From: Mycoplasmatota bacterium
GTDB taxonomy: Bacteria > Bacillota_I > Bacilli_A > Izemoplasmatales > Hujiaoplasmataceae
Assembly: GCA_027859085.1 (NCBI GenBank)
Contig: JAQIBJ010000102.1
Coordinates: forward strand, 37,366-101,365
Direction: 5' to 3'
DNA length: 64,000 nucleotides
The first letter of the stretch is position 1. Each line of letters opens with the position of its first letter. The notes beneath the pieces were generated by a model that had not been told where the DNA came from, made no database searches, and saw nothing but the letters and a program-made list of their open reading frames with translations. Below, piece by piece: positions 1 through 8,507 of this stretch. Made by a program: the position numbers and the translations under genes.

Positions 1-2
1 GG

Positions 3-215
3 CGTGAAAAGGATTATGCAAGAATCATCAGTTATGCATTTACTGGAAAAGTGATTGGTTCAAAGATGAAAATCAATGACCATGAATCACTCGAATTAAA
101 ATATTTTGATTATACAAATTTACCATTGATTCATTCAATGGATACATTACAAATAATTGAGGCTTATTATCATCAAGAGTTTCAATTAATAGAGGGGAAA
201 AGATATCATGGATAA
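3..215 (+). CDS. NUDIX hydrolase, C-terminal part (truncated by window edge)
   Basis: An open frame runs from the window start to a TAA and overlaps the first 8 bases of valS. The readable peptide contains a segment like the C-terminal half of NUDIX proteins: an aromatic beta-strand, then E..ELKYFDYTNLP and an amphipathic end helix. The NUDIX box itself lies outside the window, so substrate (sugar nucleotide, oxidised NTP or other) cannot be judged. The overlap with valS suggests co-transcription and translational coupling. The family call rests on a short tail and is moderate. Confidence 0.6.
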   Translation, partial: REKDYARIISYAFTGKVIGSKMKINDHESLELKYFDYTNLPLIHSMDTLQIIEAYYHQEFQLIEGKRYHG

Positions 216-2778
216 ATTATACAATCCACAACTAGTAGAAAAAGGAAAATACGATTTCTGGCTTGAAAATAAATTATTTTCGAGTGGAGATTTATCAAAG
301 AAACCATTTACAATTGTCATACCACCACCAAATGTAACAGGAAAATTGCATTTGGGTCATACGTGGGACAATACGTTACAAGATATGGTCATTCGTAAAA
401 AGAGAATGCAAGGGTACGATGCACTTTATTTACCTGGTATGGATCACGCTGGAATTGCAACTCAAGCCAAGGTTGATCAGAAATTAAGAGATGCAGGAAT
501 TAATCGTTACGAATTAGGCCGAGAAAAGTATTTAGAACATGCATGGAAATGGAAAGAAGAATATTCTGAGTATATTAGAGAACAATGGAAAACCATGGGG
601 CTTTCTCTTGATTATGATCGCGAACGATTTACTTTAGATGAAGGTTTATCAAAAGCAGTTAATAAAGTATTTATTGACTTGTATGATAAAGGCCTTATTT
701 ATCAAGGTGTAAGAATTATACATTGGGATGTTCAAGCGAAAACAGCCCTTTCAAATATTGAAATTGAACATAAAGAGGTACAGGGTGCTTTATATTATAT
801 TAAGTATAAAGTTGTTGGTGAAGATCGATACGTTGAAATCGCAACCACAAGACCTGAAACCATGTATGGTGACACAGCATTAATGGTTCATCCAGAAGAT
901 GAAAGATTTGGTGATTTACATGGTAAAGAGGTGTTTATTCCTACAACAGAAACCAAGATAAAAATCATTACTGATGAATATGTAGATACTGAATTTGGTA
1001 CAGGTATTGTAAAAGTCACACCTGCCCATGACCCAAATGACTTTGAAGTTGGAAAAAGACATGGTTTAGAGATGCCACTTTGTATGAATGATGATGGTAC
1101 GATGAATCATTTGGCATATAAATATGAAGGTATCAACCGTTTTGAATGTCGCAAAGCTTTGGTTAATGAAATGAAAGACAAAAAAATAATTACTAAAGTC
1201 GAACCCATTACGCATAACGTCGGTCATTCAGAAAGAACCGATGTCATTGTTGAACCAAGATTGTCAAAACAATGGTTTGTTAAGATGGATGTTTTGGCGA
1301 ATAACGCTTTGGATAAAAGTACAGTGGAATTTATACCAGAACGTTTTAAAAAGATTTTTGTAAACTGGATGGAAGGTATTGAAGATTGGTGTATATCTCG
1401 ACAATTATGGTGGGGTCATAGAATTCCTGTTTGGTATAAAGAAGACGAAATCTATGTTGGAGAAGATGCACCAAAAGAAGATGGTTGGAAACAAGACGAA
1501 GATGTCTTAGATACATGGTTTTCTTCGGCGCTATGGCCGTTTTCTACATTGGGCTGGCCTGACACTACTGAAGACCTAAAACGTTATTATCCGAACGATT
1601 TAATGGTTACAGGGTATGATATTATATTCTTCTGGGTATCAAGAATGATATTTCAAGGAATAGAGTTTACTGGTGAAACACCTTTCAAACAATGTTTGTT
1701 GCATGGACTCATCCGCGATGAACAAGGTAGAAAGATGTCTAAGTCTTTAGGAAATGGTGTCGATCCAATTGATGTTGTGAATGAATATGGTATTGATGCC
1801 TTAAGATATTTTATTACGACGAATTCAGCACCTGGTCTTGATTTAAGATATGAAGAAGAAAAGGTTGAGTCTAGTTGGAATTACATCAATAAGATATGGA
1901 ATATTAGTCGGTTTGTTATTATGAATACCGAAGATATTATGGATGGCGATTTAACCATTAAACCTGAATCTTTGAATTTCGCGGACAAATGGATTTTAAC
2001 GAAATTAAATTTGTTGATACAAAACAGTGAAAGTTTCTTTGAGAGATATGAGTTTAATGAAGCAGCTCATTTAATATATAATTTTACATGGAATGATTTT
2101 GCATCTTGGTATGTTGAAATGAGTAAACTATCTGATGAATTATCAACAAAAAAAGTATTGATTTATGTGCTTGATAAGATTGTAAAGTTACTTCATCCAT
2201 TTATGCCTTTCGTGACTGAAGAAATATATCAACAATTACCACATGATGAAGTATCGATTATGGTTGCTACTTGGCCAGAATTCAATCCGGATTTAACTTT
2301 TAATGAGACACTAAATAGAGAATGGTTCTTTGAAATCATTAAGAAGATTAGAAGTATCCGTAACGATTATCATGTTTCTTGGTCAAAACCAATAGATTTA
2401 TACATTAGAACCAATGAAGAAAACAAAAAATTCATTGAAGAAAATGAAGTGTATATCAATAAGTTTTTAAATCCGGAAAATTTGTATATTAATAAAAAGC
2501 AAGCGGATTTAAAACAAACCGTATCTGTTATATTATCGGATATTCAAGTCAATATACCATTAGGTTCTCTTGTAAATATTGATGACGAAATCAAGAGAAT
2601 TGAAGAAGAAATAAATAGTTTAAATAAAGAAATTAATCGTTGTGAGGGCATGTTAAATAATAAAAACTTTATCAGTAAAGCGCCTGAGCAAAAAGTCAAT
2701 GAAGAAAAACAAAAATTGGTTGATTATACCAAAAGTTTTCAGGAAGCTCAAAAAAGGTTAACGGAGTTAAAAAAATAA
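208..2778 (+). CDS. valS: Valyl-tRNA synthetase
   Basis: Charges tRNA-Val with valine in the cytoplasm; class I aminoacyl-tRNA synthetase. The HIGH motif appears as HLGH at residues 48-51 after PPPNVTG, and KMSKS at about 509-513. An editing (CP1) domain lies between them, with the family-typical TTRPETMYGDTA. The last ~65 residues form the charged, coiled-coil-like tail of bacterial ValRS (KEINRCEGML, EEKQKLVDY). Length 856 aa is close to the usual ~880. The start has an AGAGGGG-type ribosome site. No T-box leader can be present directly upstream because that DNA is coding for the NUDIX protein. folC follows after one base. Confidence 0.97.
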   Translation: MDKLYNPQLVEKGKYDFWLENKLFSSGDLSKKPFTIVIPPPNVTGKLHLGHTWDNTLQDMVIRKKRMQGYDALYLPGMDHAGIATQAKVDQKLRDAGINRYELGREKYLEHAWKWKEEYSEYIREQWKTMGLSLDYDRERFTLDEGLSKAVNKVFIDLYDKGLIYQGVRIIHWDVQAKTALSNIEIEHKEVQGALYYIKYKVVGEDRYVEIATTRPETMYGDTALMVHPEDERFGDLHGKEVFIPTTETKIKIITDEYVDTEFGTGIVKVTPAHDPNDFEVGKRHGLEMPLCMNDDGTMNHLAYKYEGINRFECRKALVNEMKDKKIITKVEPITHNVGHSERTDVIVEPRLSKQWFVKMDVLANNALDKSTVEFIPERFKKIFVNWMEGIEDWCISRQLWWGHRIPVWYKEDEIYVGEDAPKEDGWKQDEDVLDTWFSSALWPFSTLGWPDTTEDLKRYYPNDLMVTGYDIIFFWVSRMIFQGIEFTGETPFKQCLLHGLIRDEQGRKMSKSLGNGVDPIDVVNEYGIDALRYFITTNSAPGLDLRYEEEKVESSWNYINKIWNISRFVIMNTEDIMDGDLTIKPESLNFADKWILTKLNLLIQNSESFFERYEFNEAAHLIYNFTWNDFASWYVEMSKLSDELSTKKVLIYVLDKIVKLLHPFMPFVTEEIYQQLPHDEVSIMVATWPEFNPDLTFNETLNREWFFEIIKKIRSIRNDYHVSWSKPIDLYIRTNEENKKFIEENEVYINKFLNPENLYINKKQADLKQTVSVILSDIQVNIPLGSLVNIDDEIKRIEEEINSLNKEINRCEGMLNNKNFISKAPEQKVNEEKQKLVDYTKSFQEAQKRLTELKK

Positions 2779-2779
2779 A

Positions 2780-4048
2780 ATGTTTAACACAAAAGAAGAC
2801 GCACAAAATTGGATAGAAAATATCAAAAGATTTGGTTCTAGATTGGATCTGTCAAGGATTACAAAAGCATTAGAAATGCTTGGCAATCCTCATTTAGAAT
2901 TTAAATCGATTCATGTTGCTGGAACCAATGGTAAAGGTTCAACATCTAATTTCATTAAGAACATCTTAGTAGAAGCGAACCAAAAAGTTGGGCTTTATAC
3001 ATCACCCTATGTGGTTGAATTTAATGAACGCATTAAGATTAATCACAAAAACATATCGGATGATGAGTTAATAAAATATACCAATATTCTACATGATATC
3101 TCTGAAAAACTGATTGAAGAAGAACCAGAAAATATTATTACCTTCTTCGAAGTTTTAACAGTGATTGCTTTTCTATATTTTAGAGATCAAGCGGTTGATT
3201 ACGCTGTTATTGAAGTTGGGCTTGGTGGCTTATTAGATGCAACAAATGTGATTATGCCAGAGATTTCAGTCATAACAAATGTATCGTATGATCATATGAA
3301 ACAATTGGGGAATAGCTTGGAATCAATTGCTCTTAATAAATTAGGCATAGTTAAAGAGAATGTTCCATTAATCACCGCCATTGAAGATATGCATTTATAT
3401 CCCTTAATTTATGAAGTCTCTGCCAAAAAGCATTCACGAGTAAAAATAGTTAATTTTGATTTAGTAAATAATGTAGAAATCAGTGAATTAACAGCTTTTA
3501 GCTATCAAGGAAATGATTATGTTTTAAATTTAACGGGACATCATCAAATGAAAAATGCTGTGCTATCTATTGAAGTGATACGTTTGCTAAGACTTATAAA
3601 TAATATTGAAATCAATGAAGAGAATATAAAAAACGGTTTGTTAAATACATATTGGCCTGGGCGGTTTGAAATATTTAAACATAAGATTGTGATTGATGGT
3701 GCACATAATATCGGCGGTATTCAAGCATTAAAAGAGTCTGTGAAGACTGTGTTTAAAGGTAAAAATATTAAATGTTTATTTTCGGTAATGAAAGATAAAC
3801 AACATAAACAAATGATTGAAGAACTAGATAATTTCTGTGATGAACTTTATTTTACTGAGTTTGAATATCAAAGAAGAGCAGATGCAGAAGAATTATACTT
3901 TGAATCAACACATTATAAAAAATCATATCATCATGATTATAAAGAAATATTTTATAAATTGGTGAATAACTTAAATCAAGATGATGTATTACTCATGACT
4001 GGTTCATTATATTTTATTTCAGAAGTTAGAAAATTATTAATTAAATAA
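2780..4048 (+). CDS. folC: Bifunctional folylpolyglutamate/dihydrofolate synthase
   Basis: ATP-dependent ligase adding glutamate to folates (and to dihydropteroate if bifunctional). The Mur-ligase-type P-loop GTNGKGST is at residues 48-55. It is followed by SPYVVEFNERI, the folate-binding region of this family, and by GLGGLLDATN. The C-terminal Mur ligase domain is visible around DGAHNIGG. Length 422 aa is normal. It begins one base after the valS stop and has no separate Shine-Dalgarno sequence, so translation is probably coupled; valS-folC is a common Firmicutes order. thyA and folA later in the window show that folate metabolism is retained. Confidence 0.95.
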   Translation: MFNTKEDAQNWIENIKRFGSRLDLSRITKALEMLGNPHLEFKSIHVAGTNGKGSTSNFIKNILVEANQKVGLYTSPYVVEFNERIKINHKNISDDELIKYTNILHDISEKLIEEEPENIITFFEVLTVIAFLYFRDQAVDYAVIEVGLGGLLDATNVIMPEISVITNVSYDHMKQLGNSLESIALNKLGIVKENVPLITAIEDMHLYPLIYEVSAKKHSRVKIVNFDLVNNVEISELTAFSYQGNDYVLNLTGHHQMKNAVLSIEVIRLLRLINNIEINEENIKNGLLNTYWPGRFEIFKHKIVIDGAHNIGGIQALKESVKTVFKGKNIKCLFSVMKDKQHKQMIEELDNFCDELYFTEFEYQRRADAEELYFESTHYKKSYHHDYKEIFYKLVNNLNQDDVLLMTGSLYFISEVRKLLIK

Positions 4049-4057
4049 AGAATTAAC

Positions 4058-4089
4058 AATCACCCGATGTATTATTTCATCGGGTGATT
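4058..4089 (+). promoter_or_regulatory. Perfect 12-bp hairpin covering the radC ribosome binding site
   Basis: AATCACCCGATG pairs with CATCGGGTGATT around an 8-base loop. There is no U-run after the stem, so it is not a normal terminator for folC. The only plausible Shine-Dalgarno element for radC (GGGTG, six bases before the ATG at 4093) lies in the 3' arm. Folding would hide the ribosome site. A role in translation control is inferred. Confidence 0.55.
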
Positions 4090-4092
4090 AAA

Positions 4093-4776
4093 ATGTATAT
4101 GATAAAAGATATGCCAAAATATGAACGGCCAAGGGAAAGATTACTATCCTTTGGTCCAGAAAGTTTAAATACTTATGAATTGGTAGCGATATTATTAAGA
4201 GTCGGTACGAAAAATGATTCAGTGATTGATGTTTCAAAACGATTGGTGAATACTTTAAACGAGTTAAATGAGTTAAGAAATCAAACCATTGATGAACTGA
4301 TAAAAATAAGAGGCATTGGTCAGACAAAAGCAATAACAATCCTTGCGGCACTTGAACTTGGAAAACGTGTTTTAGAAAATAAACAAGAAAAAATTCAGTT
4401 AAGTTCTCCTAAGGTTGTCTTTGATTTATTACATTATGAATTAAAAGATTTAAAGCAAGAAGTATTGATTGCTTTGTATTTAGACTTAAAAACCAACTTG
4501 ATTGCAAAGAAGGAAATATTTAGGGGTAGTTTAAATCAAAGTCTAGTTCATCCTAGAGAGATATTCAAATATGCAGTGAAATATTCTGCGTATCAAATCA
4601 TCTTGGTGCACAATCATCCTTCAGGTGATCCTTATCCTTCAAAACAGGATATTGAATTGACAAAAGCGATTGAAAAAGCAGGAAAAATGTTGCAGATATA
4701 TTTATTAGATCACATTGTGATTGGTGAAAAAAATTACTTGTCAATTAAGTCGTTTGAAGAAAATAAAAATCTTTAA
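4093..4776 (+). CDS. radC: RadC-family protein (JAB1/MPN domain)
   Basis: Member of the widespread RadC family; despite the name its role in DNA repair is not established. N-terminal UPF0758/helix-hairpin-helix part (YERPRERLL, IRGIGQTKA), then the JAMM metalloprotease-like domain with HNHPSGD at about 173-179 and a further conserved LLDHIVIG. The zinc-ligand pattern H-x-H...D looks intact. I prefer the ATG at 4093 over the GTG at 4084 in the ORF track because GGGTG is spaced six bases from it; the ATG at 4099 is also possible. About 227 aa, the usual length. Confidence 0.93.
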   Translation: MYMIKDMPKYERPRERLLSFGPESLNTYELVAILLRVGTKNDSVIDVSKRLVNTLNELNELRNQTIDELIKIRGIGQTKAITILAALELGKRVLENKQEKIQLSSPKVVFDLLHYELKDLKQEVLIALYLDLKTNLIAKKEIFRGSLNQSLVHPREIFKYAVKYSAYQIILVHNHPSGDPYPSKQDIELTKAIEKAGKMLQIYLLDHIVIGEKNYLSIKSFEENKNL

Positions 4777-4784
4777 GCTTTTGA

Positions 4785-4813
4785 TTGACTTTATCAAATA
4801 GTTTGTCTATAAT
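4785..4813 (+). promoter_or_regulatory. Sigma-A type promoter of the B12 riboswitch operon
   Basis: TTGACT (4785-4790) and TATAAT (4808-4813) are separated by exactly 17 bases. The riboswitch begins about 22 bases after the -10 box, as expected for a transcript starting just ahead of the aptamer. Confidence 0.85.
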
Positions 4814-4835
4814 GAGATTAATTGAATAAGTATTT

Positions 4836-4978
4836 ATAGGTGTAGCAATACATAACAGGGAATTAAGTTAAAAGCTTAAGCTGTCCCAGCAACCGTAATA
4901 CAGACGAAATGCAAAAAACCACTGCTTATAGCGGGAAGGTGCATAGTAGGATGAAGTTAAGCCGGTAGACCTACCTGT
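4836..4978 (+). ncRNA. Cobalamin (B12) riboswitch
   Basis: The stretch has the conserved cobalamin aptamer core in order: an ATAGGTG-like 5' segment, ACAGGGAA, the B12-box region CCCAGCAACCGTAAT, GCGGGAAGGTG, then AAGCCGGTAGACCTACCTG, the counterpart of the family's AGCCAGGAGACCTGCC. It lies between a consensus promoter and a terminator ahead of a putative B12 uptake operon. Binding of a cobalamin would be expected to favour termination. An Rfam covariance search (RF00174) would settle it. Confidence 0.9.
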
Positions 4979-5028
4979 AAATCAAATATTTTCTCCTGGG
5001 TAATGAGAAAGAAGTTTTTACTTTTTTT

Positions 5029-5050
5029 GACCTAGGGATAGGTCTTTTTT
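5029..5050 (+). terminator. Riboswitch-controlled intrinsic terminator
   Basis: GACCTA-GGGA-TAGGTC followed by six T. The aptamer's 3' segment (AGACCTACC) can also pair with the TAGGTC arm, giving an alternative structure. A second pair of perfectly complementary 11-mers (4987-4997 and 5057-5067) flanks the terminator. Confidence 0.85.
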
Positions 5051-5099
5051 ATTTTGAGGAGAAAATACATTCAAAAATACACTTTACTGAGGAGGAAGT

Positions 5100-6515
5100 A
5101 TGAAAAAAGTATTTTTAATGTTGTTTTTAATTGTGTTTGGAATGGTGGGTTGTAATGGTCAAGAGACTGAAGCAACAACCACAGAAGTAGTTTATGAGAA
5201 TTATGTATCAATTGTTATTGGTGATGATACACATTCTCTAGGTTTTAATCATCAGGATGATACATTATTTGATTTAATTCAATCATCTAATATCAATCTT
5301 GATTTTGAGGACACTGAATATGGTCCTATGGTCTCTGAAATTGGTGAATACCAACAAGATGAGTTTCATTGGATTAGTTTTACAAAGAACTCAGAATACG
5401 CTGAATCAGGATTAGATTCAATAGAATACCAAGATGGAGATGTTTTTCAATTCTTAGAAAACATGTCAACATGGGATCAAACATTTACAGCTGAACTTAA
5501 TTCTATTGATGGAGATTTATTATCATTCGAAATTGGAAATTATGAGGTTTTAATTAACAAAACCACCTTAAATAGTGAAGAATTTTATGTCGGTGGAAAT
5601 TATACAATGACTGGTCAACCGTCATCGATAACCAATAACGAAGTTATATTTACAGTGAGTGATTTTACCGCTAATTTTGAACACATTAGTATAATTATTG
5701 GTGATAACACATATGATTTGTTATATGAAGTAGGAACAGATAAATCTGCATTTGAACTCATCGATGATTCTGATATTGAATTAGAATATATAACAACTCA
5801 ATATGGTCCAATGATTACTAGAATTGGAGATTTACAACAAGATGATTTCCATTGGTTAAGTTTTATGGTTAATGATGAATTCGCTAGTTCAGGATTAGAT
5901 ACTTTAGAGTATCATGATGGTGATGTTATTACGTTCACTGAAGAAATAGCAACTTGGGAAGTTAACGTAAAAGCTGAAATTATTGAAATCAATCAAGATG
6001 AGATTATATTCCAAAATGAAAACCAAGCCTTTATTGTTGAAGTGATTGATTTACCAGAAACAGTAGTTGTTGGTGATTTAGTTGTTGGTTTTTTATATAA
6101 TTTAACTGGTTTAGTTGATGCAGAAGCATCAAATGAAATAATTAATTTCATTCCTTCATCTCTAGAATTGAATGTTGTTACTGATTTTACTAGCTTATAT
6201 GAATTAGAAGTGGGCGATGTAGTTATATTGCAATTTACAGTCACTTATATAGAAGATAGTTCAGAGTTTGGTATTGAAATATATGCGGAAGATATTAATG
6301 GTTTATCAAGTACAGAAATATCAAGTAGTATGAGTTATTCAAGTGCAACAAATTATATCTTTTACACCATTCCTAGTGATTATGATTTAGTTGTTAATCA
6401 AACATATATAGGTCGGTTTATATATCAAATAAATGAACCGAGTCAAATACCACAAATCACACTTTATGAACAAAGCATCAATGGAGAAGAAATCGATAGT
6501 GTTATTGTAGAATAG
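5100..6515 (+). CDS. Lipoprotein with two DUF4430 (transcobalamin-like) domains
   Basis: First gene behind the B12 riboswitch. The N-terminus is a lipoprotein signal with the lipidated Cys at residue 18 (GMVGC), so the protein should sit on the outer face of the membrane. Two copies of a DUF4430-like module, about 57-122 and 216-281, share LFDLIQSSNI / AFELIDDSDI, then TEYGPMVSEIG / TQYGPMITRIG, and ESGLDSIEYQDGD / SSGLDTLEYHDGD. DUF4430 resembles the C-terminal cobalamin-binding domain of transcobalamin and intrinsic factor. Residues ~290-471 are beta-rich with no family I recognise. I infer extracellular cobalamin (or cobinamide) capture that hands ligand to the S component two genes on. 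RBS GAGGAGG is well placed. Confidence 0.8.
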   Translation: MKKVFLMLFLIVFGMVGCNGQETEATTTEVVYENYVSIVIGDDTHSLGFNHQDDTLFDLIQSSNINLDFEDTEYGPMVSEIGEYQQDEFHWISFTKNSEYAESGLDSIEYQDGDVFQFLENMSTWDQTFTAELNSIDGDLLSFEIGNYEVLINKTTLNSEEFYVGGNYTMTGQPSSITNNEVIFTVSDFTANFEHISIIIGDNTYDLLYEVGTDKSAFELIDDSDIELEYITTQYGPMITRIGDLQQDDFHWLSFMVNDEFASSGLDTLEYHDGDVITFTEEIATWEVNVKAEIIEINQDEIIFQNENQAFIVEVIDLPETVVVGDLVVGFLYNLTGLVDAEASNEIINFIPSSLELNVVTDFTSLYELEVGDVVILQFTVTYIEDSSEFGIEIYAEDINGLSSTEISSSMSYSSATNYIFYTIPSDYDLVVNQTYIGRFIYQINEPSQIPQITLYEQSINGEEIDSVIVE

Positions 6516-6525
6516 GGGTATTTTT

Positions 6526-6978
6526 ATGATTATTAAAAATCATATAAAAATAATCATATCATTTGTTTTGATTGCTATTTTAGCGATAACCATATACTTG
6601 ATTTCTGATCGTTCAGATGATGATGTGAATACTGGTGGCGAACCACAAGGTGAAATATACTTTGAATTGTACGATGAATTTCAAACTTTAGTGATTGATG
6701 AAACATTGTCATTTTATGAAGAAGACAATTTATTTACCTTGCTTAATCGTAATTATGATTTGGTTTGTGCTAATGGTGATTATGAGCCCGATGATAGTTG
6801 TTCATATAGATTCTTATATGGACGTATTATATTGGGAATCGAAGAAGTAGACTCTGATTGGTATTCAACGGTTTTGAGTGTTTATATCAATGATAATTTA
6901 TCAACCAAAGGGGTTTCTTTAACTGAGTTATCTAATGGCGACAATATTACAATTAGAAAGTCGCATATCAATGAATAA
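6526..6978 (+). CDS. Membrane-anchored single DUF4430-domain protein
   Basis: 150 aa. An uncleaved N-terminal membrane helix (about residues 8-27) is followed by an acidic linker and one DUF4430-like module (LFTLLNRNYDLVC..., then TKGVSLTELSNGDNITI). The module contains two cysteines (VCANGDYEPDDSC) that could form a disulphide or bind ligand. It lies 10 bases after the two-domain lipoprotein and overlaps the ECF S gene by 8 bases, so the three are one operon. A second extracellular B12-binding subunit close to the transporter is the likely role (inference). Confidence 0.7.
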   Translation: MIIKNHIKIIISFVLIAILAITIYLISDRSDDDVNTGGEPQGEIYFELYDEFQTLVIDETLSFYEEDNLFTLLNRNYDLVCANGDYEPDDSCSYRFLYGRIILGIEEVDSDWYSTVLSVYINDNLSTKGVSLTELSNGDNITIRKSHINE

Positions 6979-7480
6979 ACATATTAAAGAAATAACACTT
7001 CTTGCTTTAGCAACCAGTATTTTGTTTGTACAGGAACTGATGTTTTCATTTATTCCAAACATTCAATTAACAACATTTCTAATCTTGGTTTATACCAGTG
7101 TGTTTGGTTTAAAGAAAACATATATGATTATTATTGTTCATGTGTTTATTGATAATTTGTTGTTTGGATCTCTAGGAATGTTAAATATATGGATACCGAT
7201 GGCTCTAGCTTGGTTATTGATTGCTTCTATTTTTTCTTTGATTAGGAAAAAAACAGATTCAATTATTGTGTTTGCATTATCGGGTTATATCTTTGGACAC
7301 ATCTATGGAATGATGTTTGTGCCGTTTCAAGCTTGGTTAATAGAAATTGATATTTTATTATATTTAATTGCTGATATTCCATGGCAAATCATTATGGGAA
7401 TTGCGAACTTTTTAACGATTTTGTGGTTATATAAACCGTTTGAGAAATTTTTAAATGAATTATATTCGAGATATATTTAA
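6971..7480 (+). CDS. ECF transporter S component, probably cobalamin-specific (CbrT-like)
   Basis: About 169 aa, five or six hydrophobic helices. The pattern FSFIPNIQLTTFLILVYTSVFG followed by VFIDNLLFG resembles the vitamin-binding S components of energy-coupling factor transporters, in particular CbrT-type cobalamin importers. The riboswitch context supports B12 as substrate. No ATPase or T component is encoded nearby, so it would share a group II ECF module encoded elsewhere. I chose the ATG at 6971, which overlaps the previous stop; the ORF-track start at 6935 lies well inside the previous gene and adds 12 unlikely residues. Confidence 0.75.
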   Translation: MNKHIKEITLLALATSILFVQELMFSFIPNIQLTTFLILVYTSVFGLKKTYMIIIVHVFIDNLLFGSLGMLNIWIPMALAWLLIASIFSLIRKKTDSIIVFALSGYIFGHIYGMMFVPFQAWLIEIDILLYLIADIPWQIIMGIANFLTILWLYKPFEKFLNELYSRYI

Positions 7481-7485
7481 AAATA

Positions 7486-7507
7486 AAAGTCGCAAAATTG
7501 CGACTTT
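7486..7507. terminator. Bidirectional terminator between the B12 operon and the lipase gene
   Basis: AAAGTCGCAA and TTGCGACTTT form a near-perfect hairpin with T-rich tails on both strands. It separates two convergent genes. Confidence 0.85.
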
Positions 7508-8426
7508 ATTTTTCTATAAAATTAAGAATGTCTTTATAAACTGATTTTTTATTTAATTCATTAAGAACTTCATGTCTTGCTTCAGGATAGATTTTCATAT
7601 TGATTTGATCGTAACCGAGGTCCCTCAATTTTTTAACTAATTTATGAATTTCTTTCCCATAATTTGAAAGTGGGTCATGACCACCAGATATAAACAAGAT
7701 GGGTTGATGATGATTTGCTTTTTTGATTCTTTTTATATTATTTGCTTCTTTAATCCAAATGAATAAATCATGATTGGCTTGTACCGTAAATGGTTGTCCA
7801 CACATTGGTGAGTGTTTATAGTAATCTTGGATTTTAGTATCTCTTGTTAACCATTCTTCATTTATACCATTTATAATACCGTCTTTTCTCATTTTTTTCT
7901 GATTCGAATCAATACTCATATCTTGTATAAGTTTTGATACATATTTAGGGCCTTTAAATAGTTTAACGAATGATGTTAAGAAAAGTCCGAAATTTAATAA
8001 AGTTTTAGGTGGGTAAGCGGTCCCTGAGAAAATAGCTTTTTCATATGCTTTTGGGAAATCTAATACCATTTTTCTTGCGAGAAATGATCCCATAGAATGA
8101 CCTAATAAATATATCGGTAAGTTATTATAATTTTGGTCTATCCATTCTTTTACTAAATTAAGTGAATTAAATGCAATTTTATCACCATCATTATCATCGA
8201 AATGAACATAATCTAATGTTTTTGTTGATAACCCATGGCCAAGAATATCGTGGCCAACAACAACATACCCATTCTTAGTCATGAACTCAGCAAACAATCC
8301 ATATCTGGCAAAATGTTCACTTGCTCCATGGATGATTTGTAAAACCCCTATTGGCTTTTGTTTTGGTTCATAAACGTAAGTATGAATATCATTGTTTAAA
8401 GCATCATTTAATATAAATTGTTTCAT
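7506..8426 (-). CDS. Alpha/beta hydrolase, monoacylglycerol lipase/lysophospholipase type
   Basis: 306 aa serine hydrolase of the monoglyceride lipase family (Hydrolase_4). Visible motifs: HGASEHFARY near the oxyanion region, GHDILGHGLS, the nucleophile elbow GHSMGS, the acid in SGGHDPLS and the catalytic His in ARHEVLNE. No signal peptide, so cytoplasmic or membrane-peripheral. It is divergent from glpK with an 81-base shared promoter region; the glycerol released from monoacylglycerol would be the GlpK substrate, so a linked role is plausible. RBS AGGAGGG precedes the ATG. Confidence 0.85.
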   Translation of the reverse strand: MKQFILNDALNNDIHTYVYEPKQKPIGVLQIIHGASEHFARYGLFAEFMTKNGYVVVGHDILGHGLSTKTLDYVHFDDNDGDKIAFNSLNLVKEWIDQNYNNLPIYLLGHSMGSFLARKMVLDFPKAYEKAIFSGTAYPPKTLLNFGLFLTSFVKLFKGPKYVSKLIQDMSIDSNQKKMRKDGIINGINEEWLTRDTKIQDYYKHSPMCGQPFTVQANHDLFIWIKEANNIKRIKKANHHQPILFISGGHDPLSNYGKEIHKLVKKLRDLGYDQINMKIYPEARHEVLNELNKKSVYKDILNFIEK

Positions 8427-8507
8427 AAAACCCTCCTAATGTTCTTATTATAACATTCTTTATTTATTTTTATAATAAGTTTTGATATAATTAATCCGGA
8501 GGTTCTT

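Noticed and set aside
4058-4089. Hairpin as the folC terminator
   Set aside because: No U-run follows the stem on the plus strand, and radC begins within a few bases.
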